Source: Pseudomonas mendocina
GTDB lineage: Bacteria > Pseudomonadota > Gammaproteobacteria > Pseudomonadales > Pseudomonadaceae
Reading direction: 5' to 3'
Assembly (NCBI RefSeq): GCF_003008615.1
Contig: NZ_CP027657.1
Coordinates: 372,001-436,000 of the forward strand
Length of the DNA stretch: 64,000 bases
The notes beneath the pieces are model-generated. The model was given only the letters and a program-made list of their open reading frames with translations, did not search any database and was not told the origin of the DNA. This document shows, piece after piece, positions 26,819-34,371 of this stretch; positions within the stretch are counted from its first letter, which is position 1, and the number at the start of each line of letters is the position of its first letter. The position numbers were made by a program, and so were the translations under genes.

Positions 26819-28231
26819 ATGACTGACCGTATCCCCGTGCGGGCCATCGAGACCATCGATCCTGCCAAACCCATCCGCCTGACACCGGCCCAGGCCGGCG
26901 GCCCGATCCACACGCGCAGTTTCACCGGACGCTTTCGCAACCTGCGCCTGCTCGGTGCCGGCCTGCTGTTCCTGCTGTTCTTCGGCACCGCCTGGATCAA
27001 CTGGAATGGCCGCCAGGCCGTACTCTGGGATCTGGACAACCGCCAGTTCCACATCTTCGGCGCGACCTTCTGGCCGCAGGACTTCATCCTGCTCTCGGCG
27101 ATTCTGATCATCGCCGCCTTCGGCCTGTTCTTCATCACCGTACTCGCCGGCCGCGTCTGGTGTGGCTACGCCTGCCCACAGAGCGTATGGACCTGGGTCT
27201 TCATGCGCGTCGAGCAGATCACCGAAGGTGACCGCGGCCAGCGCATCAAGCTCGATGCCGCGCCCTGGTCACTGCAGAAACTGGCTCGGCGCAGCGCCAA
27301 GCATGGCCTGTGGCTGGCCGTGAGCGTGGTCACGGCGATGGCCTTCATCGGCTACTTCACCCCGGTGCGCCAGTTGACCACTGACCTGCTGACCCTGGAG
27401 ATGGGTGCGACCACCGCGTTCTGGGTGCTCTCCTTCACCGCTGCCACCTACATCAACGCCGGCTGGCTGCGCGAGAAGGTGTGCCGCGACATGTGCCCCT
27501 ACTCGCGCTTCCAGAGCGTGATGTTCGACAGCGATACGCTGGTCATCTCCTATGACGCCGCCCGTGGCGAAAACCGCGGCCCGCGTCGCAAGGATGCCGA
27601 CTACAAGGCCGAAGGCCTCGGTGATTGCATCGACTGCACCATGTGCGTACAGGTCTGCCCGACCGGCATCGACATCCGCGATGGCCTGCAACTGGAGTGC
27701 ATCGGCTGCGGCGCCTGCGTCGACGCCTGCGACAGCGTGATGGACAAGCTCGGCTATGACCGTGGCCTGGTGCGCTACAGCTCCGAGCACGAACTGGCTG
27801 GCGGCAAGACCAACTGGCTGCGCCCGCGCCTGATCGGCTACGCAGCGATGCTGGCGGTGATGATCGGCGCCTTCGTCTGGGCGTTGAACGAGCGACCACT
27901 GATCTCCCTGGATGTGACCCGCGACCGTGGCCTGTTCCGCGAGAACGCTCTGGGCCAGATCGAGAACATCTACAGCCTGAAGATCATCAACAAGACCCAG
28001 CAGCCACGTAGCTATGCCATTGGCCTGGTCGATGCTGGCGACTTCGAGTTGCATGGCCCACGCACGCTGAACCTGGCTCCGGGCGAGATCCGCGATCTGC
28101 CGGTGAGCGTCGCGCTGACCGCCACGCACAATGGCGCCGGCCCGCAAACCCTGCGCTTCGAGGTAAGCGACAAAGCCGACTCGCAGAGCCGCGTCAGCAC
28201 CAAGAGCACCTTCCTCGCGCCGCTGCGTTGA
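26819..28231 (+). CDS. ccoG: cytochrome c oxidase accessory protein CcoG (RdxA/FixG-like)
   Basis: A 470-residue inner-membrane iron-sulfur protein. It has several transmembrane helices (about 42-60, 90-110, 160-180, 195-215 and 340-358), CGYACPQSVWTW in an early loop, CRDMCPYSR, and a ferredoxin-type pair of 4Fe-4S motifs CIDCTMCVQVCP and CIGCGACVDACD. A C-terminal Ig-like FixG domain follows. CcoG supports cbb3 oxidase biogenesis, probably by handling copper reduction. Here it is an extra copy next to an orphan ccoN, corresponding to PA4131. It is divergent from nirA with the shared promoter motif. Confidence 0.92.
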   Translation: MTDRIPVRAIETIDPAKPIRLTPAQAGGPIHTRSFTGRFRNLRLLGAGLLFLLFFGTAWINWNGRQAVLWDLDNRQFHIFGATFWPQDFILLSAILIIAAFGLFFITVLAGRVWCGYACPQSVWTWVFMRVEQITEGDRGQRIKLDAAPWSLQKLARRSAKHGLWLAVSVVTAMAFIGYFTPVRQLTTDLLTLEMGATTAFWVLSFTAATYINAGWLREKVCRDMCPYSRFQSVMFDSDTLVISYDAARGENRGPRRKDADYKAEGLGDCIDCTMCVQVCPTGIDIRDGLQLECIGCGACVDACDSVMDKLGYDRGLVRYSSEHELAGGKTNWLRPRLIGYAAMLAVMIGAFVWALNERPLISLDVTRDRGLFRENALGQIENIYSLKIINKTQQPRSYAIGLVDAGDFELHGPRTLNLAPGEIRDLPVSVALTATHNGAGPQTLRFEVSDKADSQSRVSTKSTFLAPLR

Positions 28232-28237
28232 GGCCTG

Positions 28238-28296
28238 GTAACCCGGATGCAAGCCGGGGCGGCCGCTGTCCGCTCCCCAGATTGCATCCGGGCTAC
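28238..28296. repeat. paired REP-like repeats (CCCGGAT family)
   Basis: ACCCGGATGCAAGCCGGGG and CCCCAGATTGCATCCGGGCT in inverted orientation, starting 7 bases after the ccoG stop. The first copy has diverged (AAGCCGGGG). Confidence 0.7.
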
Positions 28297-28312
28297 GGTT
28301 GCCACGAGTTTT

Positions 28313-28390
28313 GTAGGAGCGGCTGGGCGGCATTTCGTTTCAGCCGCGAAACCACCGCGCTGCACCATTCGCGGATAAATCCGCTCCTAC
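28313..28390. repeat. paired GTAGGAGCGG repeats
   Basis: GTAGGAGCGGCTGGGCGG with CAGCCGCGAA, and TTCGCGGATAAATCCGCTCC (28368-28387) followed by TAC, are inverted relative to each other. Same family as 21151-21210. It sits between ccoG and the MocR gene. Confidence 0.65.
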
Positions 28391-28426
28391 ATCCGAAACC
28401 TGCCCTCCCACTAACGAGGCACTGCC

Positions 28427-29902
28427 ATGTCTGCCGCTCACCCCGTAAAGTGTTCGTCCGTACCCTTTGCGTCGGTGAACCAGGACAGGATGAAACGCTA
28501 CGAAAAATTCGCCGACGAGATCGCCGAGCTGATCCGCACCGGCGTGCTCGGCCCCGGTGAGAAGGTGCCCTCGGTGCGCCACGCCAGCCGCACTTACGGG
28601 GTCAGCCCATCCACCGTGTTCCAGGCCTACTACCTGCTGGAAGACCGCGGCCTGATCCAGGCGCGGGCACGTTCCGGCTACTTCGTCCGCGAGCACGCCA
28701 AGCGCCCGCTGCACGAACCGGAGCTGACCGCTCACGCGGCGCAGACCACCGAGGTGGACGTCAGCGAACTGGTGTTCTCCGTGCTCGCCTCGCTGAAGGA
28801 TCCGCACACCGTGCCCTTCGGTTCGGCGTTCCCCAGCCCCGACCTGTTCCCCCTGCCGCGCCTGGCCAAGAGCATGGCGCACGCCCTGCGCATGCTCTCG
28901 CCGCACGAGATCATCGCCGACATGACCGCCGGCAACGCCGACCTGCGCCGGCAGATCGCCCTGCGCTACATGGTCAGCGGCGTGATGCTGCCAATGGAGG
29001 AACTGGTGATCAGCAACGGCGCCATGGAGGCGCTCAACCTCTGCCTGCAGTGCGTGACCCAGCCGGGCGACCTGGTGGCCATCGAGTCACCGACCTTCTA
29101 TGCCTGCCTGCAGGTGCTGGAACGGCTGCAGCTCAAGGCCGTGGAAATCCCCGTGCACCCGCGCGAGGGCATCGACCTGAACGCCCTGTCGGAGAGTCTC
29201 AAGCAACTGCCGATCAAGGCCTGCTGGTTCATGAGCAGCCTGCAGAACCCACTGGGCGCAAGCATGAGCGAGACGAAGAAGCAGGCGCTGTACGATCTGC
29301 TGGTCGAGCATCAGGTGCCACTGATCGAGGACGACGTGTACGCCGAGCTTTATTTCGGCAGCCACCCGCCCAAGCCGGTGAAGAGCTTCGACCGCGAAGG
29401 GCTGGTGATGCATTGCAGCTCCTTCTCCAAGAGCCTGGCTCCGGGCTATCGCATCGGTTGGGTGGCCGGCGGCCGCTATGCCGAGCAGATCGCCCGGCTC
29501 AAGCTGATGACCACCATCTCGCCGTCGGTGCCGGCCCAGGCGGCCTTGGCTGACTACCTGCAGCACGGCGGTTACGACCGCCACCTGCGCAAGCTGCGCC
29601 ACGCCCTGGAAATGCAGCAGAGCGCCATGCTCGCCTCGGCAGCCCGGCACTTTCCGGCCAGCACACGGGTGACGCGACCGGCAGGCGGATACTTCCTCTG
29701 GTTCGAATTTCCCGAGCGCCTGGATTCGCTGCAACTGCTGCGCCTGGCGCTGGCACAGGGTATCAGCCTGGCGCCGGGGCCGATCTTCTCCGCCAGCCAG
29801 GGCTTCCGTCACTGCGCACGGCTGAACTACGGCCACCCCTGGAACCCGCGCAACGAGCAGGCCATGGAAGTGCTCGGGCGCCTGGTGGCGGGCTTGTTGT
29901 AG
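28427..29902 (+). CDS. MocR-type PLP-dependent regulator, MpaR-like
   Basis: A 491-residue protein. The GntR winged helix-turn-helix spans about residues 22-92 (KVPSVRHASRTYGVSPSTVFQAYYLLE) and is fused to a fold-type I aminotransferase domain (about 120-491). The PLP lysine is in SSFSKSLAPGYRIGW, and NPLG and EDDVYAEL are present. MocR proteins act as PLP-sensing regulators. Position between ccoG and orphan ccoN matches PA4132 (MpaR) of P. aeruginosa. It is the best candidate reader of the motif in front of nirA, ccoG and ccoN. CGAGG lies 7 bases upstream of ATG 28427. Confidence 0.9.
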   Translation: MSAAHPVKCSSVPFASVNQDRMKRYEKFADEIAELIRTGVLGPGEKVPSVRHASRTYGVSPSTVFQAYYLLEDRGLIQARARSGYFVREHAKRPLHEPELTAHAAQTTEVDVSELVFSVLASLKDPHTVPFGSAFPSPDLFPLPRLAKSMAHALRMLSPHEIIADMTAGNADLRRQIALRYMVSGVMLPMEELVISNGAMEALNLCLQCVTQPGDLVAIESPTFYACLQVLERLQLKAVEIPVHPREGIDLNALSESLKQLPIKACWFMSSLQNPLGASMSETKKQALYDLLVEHQVPLIEDDVYAELYFGSHPPKPVKSFDREGLVMHCSSFSKSLAPGYRIGWVAGGRYAEQIARLKLMTTISPSVPAQAALADYLQHGGYDRHLRKLRHALEMQQSAMLASAARHFPASTRVTRPAGGYFLWFEFPERLDSLQLLRLALAQGISLAPGPIFSASQGFRHCARLNYGHPWNPRNEQAMEVLGRLVAGLL

Positions 29903-29957
29903 CCCGGATGAAATCCGTGGCAGGAGAAGGAGTTTTCCCGGATTGCATCCGGGCTAC
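29899..29957. repeat. paired REP-like repeats (CCCGGAT family)
   Basis: GTAGCCCGGATGAAATCCG (its TAG is the stop codon of the MocR gene) and CCGGATTGCATCCGGGCTAC (29938-29957) in inverted orientation. Confidence 0.7.
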
Positions 29958-29980
29958 GCCGCTGAAAGCGTCCGACGGCT

Positions 29981-30047
29981 GGTGCGCGCTGCGCACCCTA
30001 CAATCCTCCGCGACTATGCCTACCGCGTAGGGTGCGCTGTGCGCACC
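29981..30047. repeat. inverted pair of GTAGGGTGCGC repeats
   Basis: GGTGCGCGCTGCGCACCCTA (29981-30000) and TAGGGTGCGCTGTGCGCACC (30028-30047) face each other. Each is self-complementary. They lie upstream of the monooxygenase gene. Confidence 0.7.
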
Positions 30048-30144
30048 GAAATCAACACCCGCACTCCCGGCATGATCCCGGACAATATCTGCCACCGCTC
30101 CCCGCCCTAGACTCGGGCTTTCCCGAGTTCGCAAGGAGAGCAGC

Positions 30145-31317
30145 ATGTCACCCGATGTCGTCATCGTCGGCGCCGGCCCCGCCGGCCTATGCCTGGCGCG
30201 CGCCCTGTCTGGGCAAGGCCTGTCCATCGTGATGCTGGAGCGCCAGGCCGAGCAGGCCCTGGCGGAACCGGCCTTCGACGGTCGCGAGATCGCCCTGACC
30301 CATGGCTCGCAGGCGCTGCTAGAACGCCTCGGGCTGTGGCCACGCTTACCTACCGAAGACATCGCCGTGCTGCGTGATGCCCAGGTATTCAACGGCCCCT
30401 CGCTGTTCGCCCTGAAGATCCGCGCCGAACAGGCCGGCGCCGAGCGCCTCGGCCATCTGGTGGCCAACCAGGCGATTCGCCGCGCCGCCTATCAGGCCGT
30501 CAGCGAGTGCGCCGACGTGCAACTGCTGTGTGACACCCGTATTCATGCCATTCAGCAGAGCGAGAGCGAGGTGAAACTGGTGCTGCAGGACGGCCAGGTG
30601 CTGCAACCACGCCTGCTGGTCGCCGCCGACAGCCGCTTCTCGGAGACCCGTCGCCAACTCGGCATCGGCGCGCAGCTCAAGGACTTCGGCAAAACCATGC
30701 TGGTGTGCCGCATGCAGCATGAAGAGGATCACCAGCAGGTGGCCTGGGAGTGGTTCGGCTATGGCCAGACACTCGCCCTGCTGCCGCTCAATGGCAGCCA
30801 GTCGTCCACCGTGCTGACCCTGCCGCCACGCGAGATCGAGCGCTTGCAGAAGCTGGACGAAGCCAGCTTCGCTCGCGAGATGGAGCAACGCTTCGACCGC
30901 CGTCTGGGCGCCATGCAACTGGTCAGCAGCCGCCACGCCTACCCGCTGGTGGGTGCTTACGCGCGGCGTATGGTCGGCAACCGCTGCGCCCTGCTCGGCG
31001 ATGCCGCCGTGGGCATGCACCCGGTCACCGCGCATGGCTTCAACTTCGGCCTGATTGGTGTGCAACTGCTCAGCGACGCACTGCTGGCTGCCCATGCCAA
31101 GCATCAGGACATCGGCGCAGTCGCCCCGCTGGCCCGCTACGAACGTCAGCTGCGTCTGGCCACCTGGCCGCTGTATCAGGCCACCAACCTGCTGGTGGAG
31201 CTGTACACCAACGACCACCTGCCTGCCCGCCTGCTGCGCGGTGCCGGCCTACGTGTGGCGCAGGGCCTGCTGCCGCTGAAGAAGGGCATTGCCCGTCACC
31301 TGACCGCCCAGGCCTGA
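30145..31317 (+). CDS. ubiM: UbiH/UbiM-like FAD monooxygenase
   Basis: A 390-residue flavoprotein hydroxylase. The N-terminal [17 protein letters not shown] binds [14 protein letters not shown] and [16 protein letters not shown] follow, and [25 protein letters not shown] is the second FAD motif. The [11 protein letters not shown] and [11 protein letters not shown] variants fit UbiM, a broad-specificity ubiquinone-ring hydroxylase, better than UbiF/UbiH, but this is from memory of the family. Its position between the MocR gene and ccoN would tie quinone synthesis to the oxidase module. GGAG lies about 9 bases upstream of ATG 30145. Confidence 0.82.
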   Translation: MSPDVVIVGAGPAGLCLARALSGQGLSIVMLERQAEQALAEPAFDGREIALTHGSQALLERLGLWPRLPTEDIAVLRDAQVFNGPSLFALKIRAEQAGAERLGHLVANQAIRRAAYQAVSECADVQLLCDTRIHAIQQSESEVKLVLQDGQVLQPRLLVAADSRFSETRRQLGIGAQLKDFGKTMLVCRMQHEEDHQQVAWEWFGYGQTLALLPLNGSQSSTVLTLPPREIERLQKLDEASFAREMEQRFDRRLGAMQLVSSRHAYPLVGAYARRMVGNRCALLGDAAVGMHPVTAHGFNFGLIGVQLLSDALLAAHAKHQDIGAVAPLARYERQLRLATWPLYQATNLLVELYTNDHLPARLLRGAGLRVAQGLLPLKKGIARHLTAQA

Positions 31318-31364
31318 GCACTGAAAGCGCGCGCCGGACAAGGCGCGCGTCACTCGCCGCTCCA

Positions 31365-31403
31365 TCTGATACGCATCAGACAGCAGTTTCTGAGTCTGTT
31401 TTG
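31365..31403 (+). promoter_or_regulatory. shared upstream motif, ccoN copy
   Basis: TCTGATACGC, spacer, CTGAGTCTGTTTTG, with identical spacing to the ccoG copy. It ends 72 bases before the ccoN start. The first part is embedded in the perfect palindrome CTGAT-ACGC-ATCAG (31366-31379), which resembles an Anr/Fnr site with altered end bases. Confidence 0.75.
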
Positions 31404-31475
31404 TTTTCCCCAGCCTCCCTACAGTTTCGCCATTCGCGCGGCTGCGCCCGCATTACTGTATGGAAGGTTACCGCG

Positions 31476-32909
31476 ATGCATTCTGCTGTTCCCCATCCGG
31501 CCTACAACTACAAGGTCGTTCGCCAATTCACCATCATGACCATATTCTGGGGCGTGGTGGGCATGTGCAACGGCGTGTTCATCGCCGCCCAGCTGGTCTG
31601 GCCGGAGCTCAATTTCGACACGCCCTGGCTGAGTTTCGGCCGCCTGCGCCCACTGCATACCAGCCTGGTGATCTTCGGCTTCGCCGGCAGCGCGCAGTTC
31701 GCCGCCAGCTACTATGCGGTACAGCGCACCTGCCAGACGCGACTGTTCTCCGACAAACTGGCTGCGTTCACCTTCTGGGGCTGGCAGGCGACCATCCTGA
31801 TCATGCTGGTGACCCTGCCCATGGGCCTGACCACCACCAAGGAATACGCCGAGATCGAATTCACCGGCGCGGTGTGGATGGCCATCGTCTGGGTCGCCTA
31901 CGGCATCGTCTTCTTCACCACACTGACGCAGCGCAAGACGCGCCACATCTACGTCGGCAACTGGTTCTTCGGCGCCTTCATCCTGGTCATCGCCATCCTC
32001 CACGTGGTCAACCACCTGTCGATCCCGGTGAGCTGGTTCAAGTCCTATTCGGTGTATTCCGGCGCCACCGACGCCATGGTGCAGTGGTGGTACGGGCACA
32101 ACGCGGTGGGCTTCTTCCTCACCACCGGTTTCCTCGGGATGATGTATTACTTCGTACCCAAGCAGGTGAACCGGCCGGTGTATTCCTACCGCCTTTCCAT
32201 CGTCCACTTCTGGGCGCTGATCACCCTGTACATCTGGGCCGGCCCGCACCACCTGCACTACACCGCCCTGCCCGATTGGGCACAGTCGCTCGGCATGGTG
32301 ATGTCGATCATCCTCCTGGCGCCAAGCTGGGGCGGCATGGTCAACGGCATGATGACGCTGTCAGGCGCCTGGCACCTGCTGCGCACCGACCCGATCCTGC
32401 GCTTTCTGGTGGTGTCGCTGGCGTTCTACGGCATGAGCACCTTCGAAGGCCCGATGATGGCGATCAAGACCGTCAACGCCCTGTCGCACTACACCGACTG
32501 GACCATCGGCCACGTACATGCCGGCGCGCTAGGCTGGGTGGCGATGATCACCTTCGGCTCGCTCTATCACCTGATCCCGAAAGTCTTCGGCCGCGACGGC
32601 ATGTACAGCACCGGGATGATCAACGCGCACTTCTGGCTGGCCACCATCGGCACCGTGCTGTACATCGCCTCGATGTGGGTCAACGGCATCACCCAGGGTC
32701 TGATGTGGCGCGCAGTCAACGAGGACGGCACCCTCACCTACTCCTTCGTCGAGGCGCTGGAAGCCAGTCACCCCGGCTTCGTGGTGCGCCTGGTCGGCGG
32801 CCTGTGCTTCCTCGCCGGCATGCTGCTGATGGCGCTCAATACCTGGCTGACCCTGCGCCGCCCAGCCACCGAATCGCACGATGCCGCAGAGGCCGCTCAT
32901 GCCAGCTGA
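31476..32909 (+). CDS. ccoN4: cbb3-type cytochrome c oxidase subunit I, orphan CcoN4-like
   Basis: A 477-residue heme-copper oxidase catalytic subunit with 12 transmembrane helices. Ligands are visible: [51 protein letters not shown] (CuB histidines) and [17 protein letters not shown] (heme ligands). It reduces oxygen at the inner membrane. No ccoO or ccoP follows, so it must use the O and P subunits of the main operon, as described for orphan CcoN isoforms in P. aeruginosa (CcoN4, PA4133), reported to help under cyanide. GGAAGG lies 8 bases upstream of ATG 31476. Confidence 0.93.
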   Translation: MHSAVPHPAYNYKVVRQFTIMTIFWGVVGMCNGVFIAAQLVWPELNFDTPWLSFGRLRPLHTSLVIFGFAGSAQFAASYYAVQRTCQTRLFSDKLAAFTFWGWQATILIMLVTLPMGLTTTKEYAEIEFTGAVWMAIVWVAYGIVFFTTLTQRKTRHIYVGNWFFGAFILVIAILHVVNHLSIPVSWFKSYSVYSGATDAMVQWWYGHNAVGFFLTTGFLGMMYYFVPKQVNRPVYSYRLSIVHFWALITLYIWAGPHHLHYTALPDWAQSLGMVMSIILLAPSWGGMVNGMMTLSGAWHLLRTDPILRFLVVSLAFYGMSTFEGPMMAIKTVNALSHYTDWTIGHVHAGALGWVAMITFGSLYHLIPKVFGRDGMYSTGMINAHFWLATIGTVLYIASMWVNGITQGLMWRAVNEDGTLTYSFVEALEASHPGFVVRLVGGLCFLAGMLLMALNTWLTLRRPATESHDAAEAAHAS

Positions 32910-33132
32910 AGCCTGGTGGATGATCGCCCTGGCGGTGTTCTTCCTCGGCGTGCAACTGAGCCTCGGCCGTGGCAGCCAGCGTGACCTCGACGAGGCCACC
33001 ATGCTGCCATTCGCCGACGATCCCGAAGTGGCCCGGCGGGTCGAACGCGATACCGGGCGCAGCACTCGCGGCTGCGCCTGCCCCGGCACCTGCAGCGGAG
33101 ACTGCGAGCATCAGGGGCGGCAGGAGTTCTGA
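32899..33132 (+). CDS. small CcoQ-like membrane protein with Cys-rich tail
   Basis: A 77-residue protein. One N-terminal transmembrane helix ([18 protein letters not shown]) is followed by a polar segment and a C-terminal tail [14 protein letters not shown] with four cysteines. It overlaps ccoN by 11 bases, with AGAGG before its ATG inside ccoN, so the two are coupled. Position and topology fit a CcoQ-type accessory subunit (PA4134 equivalent). The cysteine tail is not part of standard CcoQ as I know it. The stop codon TGA is also the first triplet of repeat copy B. Confidence 0.78.
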   Translation: MPAEAWWMIALAVFFLGVQLSLGRGSQRDLDEATMLPFADDPEVARRVERDTGRSTRGCACPGTCSGDCEHQGRQEF

Positions 33133-33320
33133 GAGCGTGTTCAAAGTCTGCTGCGCGTCGGCCATGCAGTGTTGAAATCAAGCTGGAACGCCAGCCCGGT
33201 CAGAATGCTCATTTACAGCTCGTAAAGTCGAACGCGACTCCGAGCGTTCTTCGCTCGATTCGCGGGGCCGCCATCGGTATTGCCTGGCTCTAGCTCGCGA
33301 GACTTTGAACAGGCTCTGAG
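33130..33320. repeat. structured inverted-repeat element, copy B
   Basis: A 190-bp element. The left end TGAGAGCGTGTTCAAAGTCT and the reverse complement of the right end TCAGAGCCTGTTCAAAGTCT match at 18 of 20 positions; the AAAGTCT part differs from copy A (ACGATCT) on both ends together. The core hairpin TTTAC-AGCTC-GTAAA is at 33212-33226. Orientation is reversed relative to copies A, C and D. Confidence 0.78.
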
Positions 33321-33323
33321 AAC

Positions 33324-33980
33324 TCAGACCCACTGGTCGCTGCGCTTGCGCTTGACCCGCAGCATGGTCGGCAGGATCAGGCCAAGCAGCAGCCCAGCGC
33401 CGGCGATACTGCCGCCATAGGCCATGTAGCGCATCAGCACCTGCTGCTGTTCCTCACCCAATTGCGCCTGGGCATCGCGCAGTTGCGAACGGGTGGTGGT
33501 CAGCTCGGCGTCCAGCGCACCGCGCGCGGCCTGCAGCTCGTCGATCAGGTTCTTGCGCGTGTCCAGGGTTTCCTGCATGCCTTGCACGCGAGCCTTCCAG
33601 GCATCGTCGATGCCTTTCAACTCGGCGGTGAGATCGGCGACTTTCTGTTCCAGTTGCGGCAGGCGCTCGGCCTGGCCGGGCACCGACTGCAGGTCGCGGC
33701 TGGGAATCCACACCGTGCTGCCACTGGCGCTGCGTACCTGGCTGTAGTCGCCCTGGGTGCGCAACAGCTCCACTTTCTCCCCGGAAACCAGGGTGCCGAC
33801 GATACGGTAGCCGTCGGTGGGGCCACTGCGCACATAGGTATTGAGGCTGTCGCTGACCCAACGCTGGTTACTGGCGGGCTCTTCGGCCAGCGCTGGCTGA
33901 GCGCCGCCGAGCAGGCCGCCAAGCAGCAGGCAGGCACCGAGAATGCGGGGTTGGAATGGAGCATGACGAGATAAAAACAT
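33324..33980 (-). CDS. SH3-domain membrane protein, YgiM/TIGR04211 type
   Basis: A 218-residue protein. The signal peptide ends near residue 32 (QPALAEE); a bacterial SH3 domain covers about 40-105 (TYVRSGPTDGYRIVGTLVSGEKVELL); a long coiled coil runs about 105-180 (LPQLEQKVADLTAELKG); one C-terminal transmembrane helix spans about 187-207 with a basic tail (RVKRKRSDQ). This matches the YgiM-like family of unknown function, presumably facing peptidoglycan from the inner membrane. GAAG lies 8 bases upstream of the start. It is flanked on both sides by the structured repeat elements. Confidence 0.88.
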   Translation of the reverse strand: MFLSRHAPFQPRILGACLLLGGLLGGAQPALAEEPASNQRWVSDSLNTYVRSGPTDGYRIVGTLVSGEKVELLRTQGDYSQVRSASGSTVWIPSRDLQSVPGQAERLPQLEQKVADLTAELKGIDDAWKARVQGMQETLDTRKNLIDELQAARGALDAELTTTRSQLRDAQAQLGEEQQQVLMRYMAYGGSIAGAGLLLGLILPTMLRVKRKRSDQWV

Positions 33981-34211
33981 GGGGCGATCTTCACGTGGCA
34001 GTCAGACGAACCCGGCGAACGGGATGAACGATGCCGGCCACACGCACGAGCGCATGCTCAAGCACGATCCAGGCAGAATCCGCGACGAAGACGCCACGCT
34101 AGCGGCCAATAGCCATCTATTCCTGCCGGTACAGGCCGACAGCAGACAGACATTGCTCGCTTGCTTGGAGTTCACTCGAAGCTGGAGATGGTGGATGGAC
34201 GGAGCGTCGTC

Positions 34212-34371
34212 TCAGAACCTGTTCACGATCTCGCGAGCTAGAGCCAGACAAGGCGAAACCAGGCGAAAAACGCTCGGAGTCGCGTTCGACTTTACGAGTT
34301 GTAAATGAGCATTTTGAGCGTGGTTTCAACGCAGCATGGCCGACGCGCAGCAGATCGTGAACAGGTTCTCA
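34212..34371. repeat. structured inverted-repeat element, copy A
   Basis: A 160-bp element, the best-preserved copy. The left end TCAGAACCTGTTCACGATCT and the reverse complement of the right end TGAGAACCTGTTCACGATCT match at 19 of 20. Inner pairs are GAAACC (34255-34260) with GGTTTC (34322-34327), ACGCTC (34270-34275) with GAGCGT (34316-34321), and hairpin TTTAC-GAGTT-GTAAA (34291-34305). The last three bases are the stop codon of the EAL gene. The 231 bases between the SH3 gene and this element hold nothing I recognise. Confidence 0.82.

Noticed and set aside
28238..28390. Possible CRISPR array
   Set aside because: Repeats are inverted and palindromic, not direct with regular unique spacers, and there are no cas genes.
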